A stretch of 64,000 nucleotides of DNA from Chrysoporthe austroafricana (Eukaryota > Ascomycota > Sordariomycetes > Diaporthales > Cryphonectriaceae), in contig JYIP02000001.1 of NCBI GenBank assembly GCA_001051155.2, forward strand, positions 806,001-870,000, in the 5' to 3' direction. The position numbers and the translations under genes are program-made. This document shows positions 22,828-33,771 of this stretch, piece after piece (position 1 is the stretch's first letter; each line of letters opens with the position of its first letter). The notes under the pieces were generated by a model, which saw nothing but the letters and a program-made list of their open reading frames with translations, ran no database searches and was not told where the DNA came from.

Positions 22828-23499
22828 TCAGAAGCAATAGCCTCCAGTGATGCCCACAAGCTCCTCCTCCTCCCTGTACCAGTCCCTGAACACCAGCAGC
22901 CGCCTGCTCCTCTCCTTGGCCAGCCGCCTCCCGACGTCCGTCTTCATCATCTCGCCCACCCGCAGCAGCCTCGTCTCCACCTGCCCCATGGCCTCCTCCA
23001 TGCTCGTGCTGTCCGTCCGCGCCCCGCCGAACGTGAAGCACCGCCCGATGCCGATCGCCCCGATCGAGTCCAGCCGGTCGGCGTCCTGCACGACCGCGAG
23101 CTCGGGGTAGAGCCGGATCAGCTGCTGGACGCGCGCGGGGTCCCTCACCTCCGCCGAGTAGCTCACGCCGAGGCAGATGGCCTGCACGCGGCGCGCCAGG
23201 TCGTCCGGCGCGCCGAGGCTCCGCAGGAGGCTATGCACCATCGTCCTGGGGTCCTCGCCCTCCCGGAGGTACTTGCGGTCGCCCACGTCGTGGAGGAGCG
23301 CCGACAGCGTGACCACCCGGGCGTCGAGGGCCTGGCGGACGGCGTCGGGCGAGTTCGCGTAGATGTGCTTCGAGAGGCCGACGACGCGCTGGATGTGCTC
23401 GAAGTTGTGGGAGGCGTCGTTGCGGGCCATGTACTGCTGGACGAACTGCACGACCGAGAGGAGGAGCGGGTCGGTGTCGAGGAGCAGAGCTACCGCCAT
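22828..23499 (-). CDS. HD-domain phosphohydrolase
   Basis: Intronless, 223 residues. The HD metal-binding pattern is complete: His in HNFEHIQRV (about residue 32), HD in ALLHDVGDRKY (about 73-76) and the distal Asp in QDADRLDSIGAIGIGRCF. This matches the single-domain HD hydrolases related to bacterial YedJ and eukaryotic uncharacterised homologues, likely soluble metal-dependent phosphohydrolases acting on nucleotides or similar substrates. The C-terminal part (GQVETRLLRVGEMMKTDVGRR...) is typical of the family. No signal peptide. Substrate unknown. Confidence 0.88.
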   Translation of the reverse strand: MAVALLLDTDPLLLSVVQFVQQYMARNDASHNFEHIQRVVGLSKHIYANSPDAVRQALDARVVTLSALLHDVGDRKYLREGEDPRTMVHSLLRSLGAPDDLARRVQAICLGVSYSAEVRDPARVQQLIRLYPELAVVQDADRLDSIGAIGIGRCFTFGGARTDSTSMEEAMGQVETRLLRVGEMMKTDVGRRLAKERSRRLLVFRDWYREEEELVGITGGYCF

Positions 23500-26400
23500 G
23501 GTGACAATTGGGGGCTACGTGTCTTGAAGGGGGGCCAGGCTTTGCTTATTGCCAGTGTGTCCGTATCTCCAGCGGTCTCTCCTGAACAATCTTATCGATC
23601 ACGCTTGGATTGTTGACTTCTTCGTTGAACTATTCGGATGGTCCGAGGGTGTATCTTAAAGTTGTGCAGGCCCACGTGCGGTATCTGGCAGCCGGGGGAC
23701 CATCTGTTCATCAATTCTCCAAGTCAAGACCTCTCAACCATGATCATGTTTCGAGGGCCGCAAGCCAGTCTTATACCCCGACCCGAAACGAGACGTTTCG
23801 AGGCCGAGGCCATCATATCCAGGCCCACAAGCAGCTTGGCGATAAGCTGCCGGGTGAGACTGGGGCCCCAGGACGGGCGACGGCGGTGAGGCGAGACCGC
23901 CGTCTTGAACGACCTCGAGGATATTAGCCTTTCTCGCGCCTCATACAGAAGACTCTATGAGTTGAGCAGGACAGCATCCTCGGTGCTACCGGCGCCAGTA
24001 CGAATGTGGTCTTCTTAGGCATTCGATCGCGCATGGCTGAATCGGATCAGGTCTCACCAGATCTAGCACGCGAAAGGAGGCGTCGTCGGCCCCCGGGCCT
24101 GAGCTTCATGCTTACGAGGGAAAGCCTCCTGAAACTGTCAGTACGACAGCTGACAGGCCCGAGCGGCCCGAAAGCAGATTCGCAGGAATCGGCGTTGACC
24201 GCTGTCAAAACGCCTGGGGCATCCATCAGAACTTAAGAGATACTCGAACCCTCTGGGGCTCCTAGATGGATTAGACCCACTAGCTAAGCGGAACCACCTT
24301 TTCTCGAATAAGATCAGTATACCAACGGCTTCTCCGAGCTACGTGTCTGTTTCGTCCCGACATGCCGAGCTTTCGGACGATTTAGCTCCTGATATTGTAG
24401 AACAGCCTCCGTCATGCGTGTAACTCCACGACGAAAGCCATCCCTCATCCTGTCTCTAAATTGACCCGAGGGGGACCCCTGAGTGGCTTACCTCCTCCCC
24501 TCCCCTGGGTCGCTCCGAATGTCCTCTCAAAGGCTTTGCGGGCTTTCTGCACAACCTGGGACCTGCTAGTAGCGGAAACCGTAGTAGAGCAGAAGTCTAC
24601 GGAATGCGGACGACCAAGTGGCCGCTCCGATACGATGTGGTTGCGGCCAGACGGCCAATCAAGCCCCATACAACCGCGATCGCCAATGGGTGGGCCCGCG
24701 TGGCTCTGGGACAATGAGCTCACAGGGACATCTCAATGGTCATACGCAGAGTAGACGCGGCTGTCGCTAAGACTAATCCACACCAAGGGCCTGGAAACGG
24801 TCCAAGCACGAGGCCCGGAAGATACTATGGTAGACGCAGCACGATCAACAAGGCTTGTCGCCAGGGTGGATAAGCTCATCCCGTGTGACCAAAAGTTGTC
24901 TCTCACATACCCGCCGGAGCTAATGGGTCATTGTGCATAGAGTCGTAAGCACGACAACCTTGGAGGTCGAGGTAAAAGGTCGCACCGGAGCGTGATGGTG
25001 CGCACTGACTGAGAAGGAAGGAGACGGAGCCGTCGTCGAAGGAGCCTCACGAGGATACCTCGTAAGAGGAAAGTGGCTCGTCTTTCTTGATTGAAGATCA
25101 ACCCTGCTCATACAGCATCGGATAGAGTAGTCTATGGAATGCCTTGAGTGTTTGTGAAGCTACAAGTGACGCAGACTCGGAAGGCCACCAATGGGCAGGC
25201 CTTCAGCCAGCATACAGCATAAGCCCAGCTTTAGCAGAAGCAGTATAGCCCGCAGCCGGGATGCTTTCTTCTTCGCGCAATCCCTGTGTGTGATCGGACT
25301 GTTTCTCATTCGGGGACCGTTCCTCGGAGAGACAGATGCAGGCTCGATCTTCCGGGGGGGGGGGACGATGGCTTCGCTAACGAGCGCGCAGAGTAGCGAG
25401 GGCCCACATGCCCAGGACCTCGCAACGCTGGAGGCGCCGTCAGAACTCACCTTGCGGTGGCAGCCGTGGCGATCCGGGAGACGGTCCCGGCCTGCCTCCC
25501 CTGAACCTTAGTATTTCCGTCCTTCTCGGAGAGCTGTCGAGTGGGCCAGGTGAGGTTGCACACGAAGGGCGGGGCAAAGGAGACATGTGCCGTGCCCAGT
25601 CTCCTTCCAGATGCGTCTATCGCGCAAGACTGCGGGTCTGGTTCTGGTCTCCGCTCCACGATGGGCCACGGTCCTCCGTGGGTTGCTATTTTTGCTTCCC
25701 AGAGAAGAGCCGGCAGGCAAGCTGTCTTGTGTGTATCCATAACGACGCAGCAAGTATTCATCTGATCGTCGCCGTCCTGATGTGAGGTGCGGTCTCGTGG
25801 CCTGTCCGTCTGTCCGCATGTCTGTCAGTCAGTTAGTACGCTAGCCCTGGGATACGCGTCGTCCAAGCCAGATCGTCGTCAGTAGGTCGCCGGACGATTA
25901 AGATCTTGCGCTATCATTCGCGCGATTGTCGGCTCGCAGACATCAGAGACAATCCCACATGCGCCTGGTCTTTGCCCCCAGGGGAAGCTCGGCAGACACC
26001 ATGGGCATCGAGGTGCGTGGGCGGGGCCTGCAAGCTGCCCATCTGCATGCATGCATAGAGGGGCAGTTGGCTGCATCGTGATTGCAGAGCCAGCAGCTGC
26101 ATGAGACTACTGTACGCCCGTACGCACACATGCGCGGCCCAGACCCTGGTCCTGGGCCCTGTGCCTCGTGGGAGACGGCGGAAAAAAAGCCCAGGACGAG
26201 GTCATGCCCTAGGGCGGCGGATATGTTGACCTAGATGAACATGCTGTGCCTAGCCGTGGGGATTGGGTGGGTGGATTGGATGGGTAGTATGATGCCTGTC
26301 GACCCCGACCCCTCGGGATAGAGACGAGCATCATCGCCAGCTCCCGTTGGTCCTGTCCGCCGGTGGCCCCCAGGCAGCCCGCCTTGTCAGACGGATGGGC

Positions 26401-27989
26401 CGGGCCATGGCATACCCAGCAGCGAGCAGCAGGCCTCAAGAGCGTCCTTGTGTCCCGTGATGGGCTTGCAGATGTGGTGGCACTCGAAGCTGACCATGGA
26501 GTCGATAGATCGATTCACACTGGACGGATTTGACAAGAGCTCCGCACGCCAGCATGCCGCCACCCCAGGGCCGTGCAGGCAGGCCTCTGCAGCTAGTGCG
26601 GCCCACTGCGGTGATTGGGCGCTTGCGGCTAGACGCCGGAGATGGCCAAGATGCTGTTATTGACGTCCTCGAGGGGGGCACACACCGGGGGGCGAAGGGT
26701 GGAAGGGTGGCAGGTAAGCAGGTGGAAAAAGAGGAAAAAGAGGGAACCGCGCCTGATTGGGCGAGGGCGCTGGCGGGGTATGGCGACCGCTTGGCGAGGG
26801 CGTCGAGGTGCTGTGACCCGCCATTGGCCAATGGGCGCAGGGATCTAGACGCCGGCCGGGTTGTCACCACCAGTCGAGCCGTCCACCCACAGCTCGACCT
26901 CACCTCTGTCGTCCCAGCCACGCCCTCACGAGGGCGACCTCGTCCCGGCCGACCACTCACCTGCTTAGCCGCTCGGCATGCAGTAGTGCCAACCCAAGCA
27001 GAGAAGTAACACCGGCTGCGCTTTTCCTGCGCCGCGCCCGCTGCCAGCGCCGCCCATGGTACAAGCTGGCCCCCTCCCCAGGCACAGCGCGGCCCACGGG
27101 GGAGAGGTCATGGGCCCCGTCGTGATGCCTGCTCGTGTCCCTCGCCGGCGCTGTGATATCGACTCCCGCTCCCCACCGCGGGCGGCCATGCGCAGCCCAG
27201 ACCTCGGGTGCCCGTCCTCTCATTGGCCCCGTCACCGCATCAAGCGACGTGCCCACCAGGCAGAGAGGGCGACAGATCCATCGTGCAGCTTGGCCTGCGT
27301 GATGCCAGCCGGGCCTTGTCGGTGGCTGCCTTATGCATGCGAGGGCGCACATCGCACATCATGAATCGTGATTGATTGCTTTTCGCTCCGCAGGTACGGG
27401 GACGGCAGGGCCTTGCCTCCCTGCCCCGTCACGTCACCGTCACCCTCTCTCCCGTCCCCTCCCCGCTGCCGGGTTGCTGGATGGGCAGTGGCTGGCCGTG
27501 TCTGGGTAACCACCACACATGGCCGTGATATCTGGCCTCGCTTATATATGGTTGGCCTTCTCCCCCTCTCTCCGTCTCCTTTTTCCCTTCCCTCCTCAGC
27601 AAGCCTCCAACCTTCAGAGACCATTTGTTGTTTTTGTGTCGTTTTCTTCCTTTTCCCCCTTTATTGTTTACTCTTCTCAATCATAGAGCTGTGCTCTACT
27701 GATCAACGTTAATTTTCAAAAACCATAATACCCAAAACGCCAAAATTCTACCCCTTTTTTGACTTACACGATACGCCTCCGGTTGCCGGTCAACACCAAA
27801 CCTAATACTCAATACCCAATACCCAGTCTTGAAGACTACGACCGCCTTGCTAATACAACAACTTTTGGTTTTTCTTGCTCGAAGCGACAACCAGCTCGTC
27901 TCAGGGAAGACGAACCACGGGACCTCAACCCCCAGCGCAGCATTAATTCTTTCGGGTCTACAACCCCAGTAATAAGTCTCCCAGCAAAA
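23500..27989. other. Long gene-poor region
   Basis: 4.5 kb without a supported gene. Around 23880-24430 there are protein-like fragments in different plus frames (for example LNDLEDISLSRASYRRLYELSR near 23900), but stops intervene and no family is recognisable, so a decayed gene is only a possibility. 25400-27350 is very GC-rich with overlapping spurious frames. From about 27540 (a TATATA at 27543) a C/T-rich leader leads to the EsdC-like gene. Confidence 0.4.
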
Positions 27990-28889
27990 ATGTCGGCTAC
28001 CCAGCTGTCTTTCTCCCTCCGCGTCTCCTCTGGCGTCAAGACCGTCCATCTGCTCGGCTCTTGGGACAACTACGTCGGCCAGCTCCCCCTCTCCAAGGAC
28101 AAGAGCTCCTCCAAGGGCACCTGGCGGGGCACGTTCCGCTTCCAGAGCTCCACCCTCGAGCCTGGCCAGCGGTACTGGTACTACTACATCATCGATGGGT
28201 ACCATGTCTCGCACAACCCCAGCGAGGCTTCCACCAAGGAGCCCACCACCGGCCGCGAGCTGAACATCCTCGACGTCCCCAGGTCCAAGTCCTCGTCCTC
28301 CCACTCCTCCTCCAAGCACTCCAGCAGCTCCTCCTCCAAGCACCACTCGTCATCGTCATCCCGCCACCACTCGTCCTCTAGCAAAGAGAAGTCGTCCTCG
28401 CGCCACTCGCGGTCGTCCCTGACCGTCGACATCCCCAAGGGCCGCCCCCTGTCCGTCTCCCAGATCAAGGCGCCCAAGCCCATGTCGCCGCACGCGACCA
28501 AGCACATCCTGAACGACTACTCGGAGGAGTCCATCGACGAGCTCGCCGAGCGCTTCGGCGCGACCGGCCTGGTCGACGACTACGCCGAGTACATCACGGC
28601 GGACTTTGGCGACATGTCCGACTCGCCCGTCAGCTCCAGCGGCTCGTCGCTGTCGTACCGCTCCGACAGCTCCAGCCCCAACTCGAGTATGTCCGGCTAC
28701 AGCACGCCCAACTCGGACTGCTCCAGCTGCACGTGCGAGCGCTACGGCATCACGCGCAAGGGCGAGCGGGTGCGCCTGGACTGCGGCGGCTCGCGCTGCG
28801 GCTACGGTGACAGCTCCAGCGACTGCTCCAGCAGCGACGGCGAGTACGAGAGCACGACGCGCCGCAACGGCATCGTCGTGCGCCACTAG
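27990..28889 (+). CDS. esdC: EsdC-like protein with AMPK-type glycogen-binding domain
   Basis: Intronless, 299 residues from ATG 27990 (context aaaATGtcg); the open frame extends upstream, but this ATG begins the conserved domain. Residues 1-95 form a CBM48/AMPK1-type glycogen-binding fold: FSLRVSSGVKTVHLLGSWDNY, then W-R-G-T-F-R-F, RYWYYYIIDGYHVSHNP and GRELNILDVP. A Ser/His/Lys low-complexity block (about 100-145) follows, then a conserved PHATKHILNDYSEES motif and a Ser/Cys-rich tail (CSSCTCERYGITRKGERVRLDCGG). Domain and layout match the EsdC family, named for early sexual development in Aspergillus nidulans and often mislabelled GTP-binding protein. It may link carbohydrate status to development. 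Confidence 0.82.
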   Translation: MSATQLSFSLRVSSGVKTVHLLGSWDNYVGQLPLSKDKSSSKGTWRGTFRFQSSTLEPGQRYWYYYIIDGYHVSHNPSEASTKEPTTGRELNILDVPRSKSSSSHSSSKHSSSSSSKHHSSSSSRHHSSSSKEKSSSRHSRSSLTVDIPKGRPLSVSQIKAPKPMSPHATKHILNDYSEESIDELAERFGATGLVDDYAEYITADFGDMSDSPVSSSGSSLSYRSDSSSPNSSMSGYSTPNSDCSSCTCERYGITRKGERVRLDCGGSRCGYGDSSSDCSSSDGEYESTTRRNGIVVRH

Positions 28890-30314
28890 GTGGGCTGTCT
28901 TGAGAGTGGCAGTCAGTGTCTTGCTTGGGGGGGTGGGGATCACGGACCTCACCACGAACCCGGGAAGATGATCTGTTCAATCGGTCAAGATGGAAACACA
29001 CGCCAGAAGGTCACGAGGGAGAACATGTGGCCGTTTCATTCATTTCCGAGCTGGGGCTACATCTTCCACAGGCTGTGGTTGTAGAAGCTAGCCCCTGCCT
29101 CGAGACTTGTTGCTACACGTGCGCGGCAGCCGGCACAAGGTGCTCTGGACGGCGCGGGCCTGACCTGTCCCTGGCAGACGCTGCAGACTGGTTCTCAGCG
29201 GCCTGCCTGTGGGCGGTCTCGACCTGCCCGTCCATGCGAGCTCTTCGGCCTGGTCGCGCGTATGCGTGCAACCCACACCCATCCGGGTCGATGCTGCGAC
29301 CCCATACGGTCGGCACCTGCTCGCCTCCAGGGCGCGGTGTCCGCCGGTATGAAAGTCCTAATTTCGTTTGTCTTGAGATGATCACAAAATTATTTCGGAC
29401 AACCGTCCTCTGGCACCGTCTCGCCTGGCCTGGTCTGTGATCAGCCGCTGGGGGAACGGACCCGCCACGAGGCACAACTGACGGTCGGCTTCCGTTGGAA
29501 AATACCCAAAAGCCGGCTGTCTCGGAAAATGTACGGCATTCAGGATGGACTTGGATATTCTGAACAAGCCAGGATCTGGTGGAAGAAGTGTGAGAGAGTG
29601 TGCGAAGCATTGGCCTGCGCGGTATTGTAGGACCAGACAGTGGATAGCTGACTATTGAATCTATTCGCTGGTCATGTTGCAGTCCTCTGCTCTTTGTGAT
29701 AACGTGTTCCGCTTGATAGACCCTCTCTTTCTCTGCCCCGTCGCCCTGGCATCGTGCTTCCCGTCCCTCCATCGCATGTTAGACGAGCCCTCTTCACTCG
29801 ACGGAGATTCCATCCCATCTTCACTCACTCTGCCCTTGCACCTATGAGTTGGGCCCCCCCTGTCGGCCGCTGAAGGCGCTGGGGCAATGATCGCCCGAGC
29901 TGGTGGGGTCCTTCACCTACCGTGGCGGCGGATAGCGGGGTGCTTCCCTCTGAGCTGTAGCACCCCGCATCGCGAAGCTCTCCTGAGTACGGACGTATAG
30001 TAGGTATGACGACGGTCCTCTCAACAAATACACGAGTTTCAGGTCCTACCTCTTGGGCTGTCTCTTCATTCTGGCATGTCATGAATTGATCTTGCCTTGC
30101 GCCCTGGCAGAAACCGTTGCTTCTGACTTGACCCCCTTGGCATCCCCATCCAGAGCTCCTTAATCTCCTCAACCTACGCTGGTTCTCCTCGACTAAACCC
30201 CTCGAGCCTGACAAGCCCGCGCGGCCGATCAACGTCGGACGCTCGACCACCAGGCCATCCCTCTAGGGGCTAGAAATAAAAAGCTAGGGACCATACAACA
30301 AAAACTAGCCCAAG
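28890..30314. other. Intergenic region
   Basis: About 1.4 kb with no supported gene; it covers the EsdC-like 3' end and the amidohydrolase promoter. Open frames here lack motifs. Confidence 0.4.
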
Positions 30315-31606
30315 ATGTCCCACATCGTCCCGATCCTCGACTCCCACATCCACCTCTTCCCCTCCTCCGAGCTCGACACCCTCGCCTGGAACGAGCCGGG
30401 CGGGCCCCTCTGGGCGCAGCACTCGGTCGCCGAGTACCGGCGCACGACGGCCTCGTCCTCGGACCTGCTGTCGGGCTTCGTCTTCGTCGAGACGGACCGC
30501 CGCAACGACGAGGCCGACCCGGGCCCCGCGGGGTGGGCGGGCCCGCTGGGGGAGGTGTCGTGGCTCGCGCGGATCGCGGCGGGGCAGCCGCGGGCGGGCG
30601 AGGGCCACGACACCGACGACCGCCGCTTGTGCCTGGGCATCGTGCCCTGGGCGCCCCTCCCCGCCGGCGCCGAGGCCCTCACGCGCTACCTAGACGCCGC
30701 GCGGGACGCCTGCGTGCGCGACGGCGACGCCGGCGTCTGGGCTCGCATCCGCGGCGTCCGCTACCTGCTGCAGGACAAGCCCGACGGCACGATGCTGCGG
30801 GACGCCTTCGTCGAGGGCGTCAGGCTGCTCGGCCGCCGCGGCCTGGCGTTCGACGTCGGCGTCGACCTGCACCGCCGCGGGATGGGCCAGCTGGAGGAGG
30901 TCGTCGAGCTCGTGGAGAGGGCGCACGAGGGCGTCGCGCCGGAAGAGAAGGTCACTTTCATAATGAGTGAGTGAGGGTCTTTTTATGATCTGGTTCCCCA
31001 CACCAGGCCACTTGTGTGTGTGTGAGAGAGCGTGAGAGTTGGTTGGCTGACGCCGGGACCGTGTGAACAGACCACCTCTGCAAGCCGGACCTCACGAACC
31101 TCGACACGTCGGACCCGGGCTTCGCCGCCTGGAGGACGGCCATGTTCACCCTATCGAAGGCTGACAATGTCTACATGTACGTCACGCCTCCCAGGTGCTG
31201 TCCTCTACAACCCCCCCCCCTCCTTTATGCATGCATGCATGATGGCTGACTGCCACGTCACCACCACCCCAGGAAGCTCTCGGGCGCCTTCTCCGAGATG
31301 GACCCGTCCCTCGCCCGGTCCTCCGCAGACGACATCTTCATGGCCATCTCCCCCTGGCTTGCCGTCGTGGTCGCCGCCTTCGGCCCGTCCCGGATCATGT
31401 TCGGAAGCGACTGGCCGGTCTGCACGGTGGCCGTCGAGCACGGGGACGACGACCAGGGGGCCGAGGCAGCGGGCGCCGAGGGGGAGGGCGCGTGGGACAA
31501 GTGGCGCAGGGTCGTCGAGAGGCTGTGCTTCATGAGCAGCTTCTCCGAGGAGGAGACGAAGATGGTGTTCTGGGGCACGGCCAAGAGGGCCTACGGGATC
31601 GAGTGA
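30315..31606 (+). CDS. Amidohydrolase-2 family TIM-barrel hydrolase
   Basis: Exons 30315-30966, 31071-31176 and 31273-31606 (introns GTGAGT...ACAG and GTACGT...CCAG) encode 363 residues. DSHIHLFPS opens the protein and supplies the first metal-site His pair. A central region (AFDVGVDLHRRGMGQLEEVVELV) leads to MNHLCKPDL-like sequence formed across intron 1 (NHLCKPD). KLSGAFSEM and RIMFGSDWPVCTV follow, with the C-terminal catalytic Asp in GSDWP. This is the COG3618-type predicted metal-dependent hydrolase family, which includes lactonases such as L-rhamnono-gamma-lactonase. Cytosolic, no signal peptide. A short insert of acidic residues (GDDDQGAEAAGAEGEG) after GSDWP is unusual. Substrate unknown. 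Confidence 0.87.
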
Positions 31607-32293
31607 GCGGGCGGGCGGGCGAGCGAGCGCGCGGCGTGAGACCAGAGTGACATGGCTCGAAGATGCGAGCGTGGCTGAGTGCGTCTGCACCCGGAGGAAC
31701 CGGCGTGCATAGGCGTACGGCGGGGGATTGTTCGGCGTTACCCTATATAGGTCGTGTGCCGGCTACCGGTTAGCAGCTGGGTAACACTTCCCAGAGCTCT
31801 GGGGGGCAGGAGTCGTCGAGGCCTGGACGCGCACGCCTGACTGAGCGGAAACAGTCAATGCATACACCTGATGCGAGTCCAGGATGCCCGCTCTCGTGCT
31901 GGCCACGTTTCAAGGCAGGGCGCAGATCCGGGGGCACCCGCGTGGGACGTAGCAGAGGGACCTCGTGATGTGGAGAAGTGTCATGAGACAAGACAGAGTG
32001 TAGTTAATAGCCGTTACTATTAATTCTGGACCTCCTCAGCAGCGCTGAGAACCTCAGTATGCTTCTATCTAAAGACTTGTAAGAGGGGCTAGTGCACAGG
32101 GTTTCACACCCCCTCATGGTCCCGACTGCTGTCGTGATAGTGCTCTAATATCTAATGAGTACCCAAGAGTCTAACCAGAACGCCTTGCGAGAAAATCAAC
32201 CAGGTAAAGGATTCGCTTCCGCCTTGTATGCCAGATAGAGACCTCCACGGTTAGGTGGGGTGTATGTACATAGGGAACCCCCCCCTCCCCATC
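31607..32293. other. Intergenic region between convergent genes
   Basis: About 690 bases holding two 3' ends. No gene seen. Confidence 0.5.
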
Positions 32294-33771
32294 TTAGTCC
32301 TCCTCAGGCAGTACCGAATGTCGAGGTGCCAGGGGGCCTCCATCCTTCGCCCCGTCTGGGGAGTTATTGACGACCGTCGAGTCGGAGCCGTACGATGGCG
32401 GCCGCTCGTCCTGGAACCGGATTGAGCGCACGGTGTTGCTCCGGCTCCGGCTCCGGCTGCCCCCGACGAGGTTAGGGTTGGACCTGACCGTGTTCGACCG
32501 GCTGACCTGACTGCCGCTGCCGTGCTGGGAGTTCGAGCGGCTGACCGCGCCCTGCGGCTCGTTAATGATGGGAATCTCGTTGGCCGACTGAACCGTACCG
32601 CTCCGGCTGTGCCCGCCGCCGGCGCTGGGCTGCTCGAACGAGAAGGCGGTGTTGCTCCTGCTGCGGCCGGACCGCTCGCCGGCGGCCATGGGCACGTTCC
32701 GGGCGCGCGAGCCCTGCGAGGCCTGCGAGCGCTGGGAGCGCTGCGACATGGCGCGGTGCAGGCTCGAGTGGCGCATGGGCTTCCGGCCCGTCTTGAGGTC
32801 GCGGCGGCTCGTGCAGCAGCAGCCCATGCCGGCGTGCAGGATGAAGGCGACGAGGGCGAAGCCGGTGGCCATCCACATGTACACGAACATGCGGATGCCG
32901 ACGTAGGCGTGGATGTTGAGCGACGACTGGGCGGTAGCGGCGTACTTGAAGACGAAGCTGATGACTGATGCGATGGTCGATGCGGCGAAGATGAGCACGA
33001 ACGTCACGCCCGACAGGAGAGACATGGGCAGAGAGACCCAACGGGAAAAGATGGCGATCGGCGACAGGGCGGCGAGGCAGAAGGCGAGGATGGTCCCGGC
33101 GAGGAAGAAGGCGAACATGAGGTTGGAGCAGATCTTGAGGATGTTGAGGATCTCCGTGAGCTCCGTAGGCAGGGCGATGGTAGCGCCCGACAGGAGCTCG
33201 TTCAGGATGATCGACACCGGGTTGAACCAGTAGTAGCTCTCTGGGGTTGAGCAGTGCGTGATGCCCCTGGGATGCTGTTAGGAGAGTGACCCTGGTACGG
33301 CGCCCGCGGCTTGAGAACTCACTCATCGTTGTAGCCCTCACAGTAGTTCCACAGTCCGGGCTGGTAAAAATCATGGAGGCCCAGGCCCCGGGCGATGGAG
33401 TTGATGAGCTCCGCATTTTCAACAGACTCCGGTATGATATCAGCCAGGGACAGCCTGAAGAAATAGGTCTCGCCCAGGATCTTGGAGCTCCTGTTTGTAT
33501 TTCCGATCTCGACCTAGACAACCGGTCAGCTATGCGGCGGGCGGGCGAGGGGCTCCGGGGGGGAACCTACCAGGACGAGGAAGACGAAGGAGAGAAGGTA
33601 GGCGAAAGAAGCTATCAGTGCGAATATGCGCCGGGCCCTCGTGTTTCTGTTGAGGTCGAGTTTGTACCAGTAGCTGGGGGGCTGGCTGAAGACGGAGGCA
33701 TCATCGGCCTCCGATTTTGTGCTCTTAACGTTGCGCCTTCTAAGGCTCCTCAGCCTGTCTGGCAGTCCCAT
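32294..33771 (-). CDS. SUR7/PalI-family plasma-membrane protein
   Basis: Exons 33771-33571, 33513-33323 and 33266-32294 on the minus strand; introns GTAGGT...CTAG and GTGAGT...CCAG. 454 residues. After a basic N-terminus comes membrane segment 1 (IFALIASFAYLLSFVFLVLV). An extracellular loop follows with a W-N-Y-C...C pair (LWNYCEGYNDEGITHC) joined across intron 2. Then three further membrane segments appear (near FAFFLAGTILAFCLAAL, LLSGVTFVLIFAASTIA and MFVYMWMATGFALVAFIL). This four-helix layout with the W-x-x-C loop is that of SUR7/PalI proteins (eisosome, cortical patch or pH-sensing partners). The 180-residue C-terminal cytosolic tail is rich in SRSNT-type repeats, likely phosphorylated. 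Which subgroup it belongs to is uncertain. Confidence 0.82.

Noticed and set aside
24244..24260. Possible tRNA B-box (GGTTCGA on the minus strand)
   Set aside because: Does not continue as a proper B box, and no A box or cloverleaf can be drawn around it.
26436..27364. Several overlapping frames of 100-174 codons on both strands
   Set aside because: Arg/Pro/Gly-biased products, mutual overlap and no motif: typical shadows in high-GC DNA.
32562..33521. 319-codon minus-strand frame overlapping the SUR7-like gene
   Set aside because: Out-of-frame shadow of the spliced SUR7/PalI gene, Arg/Pro/His-biased.
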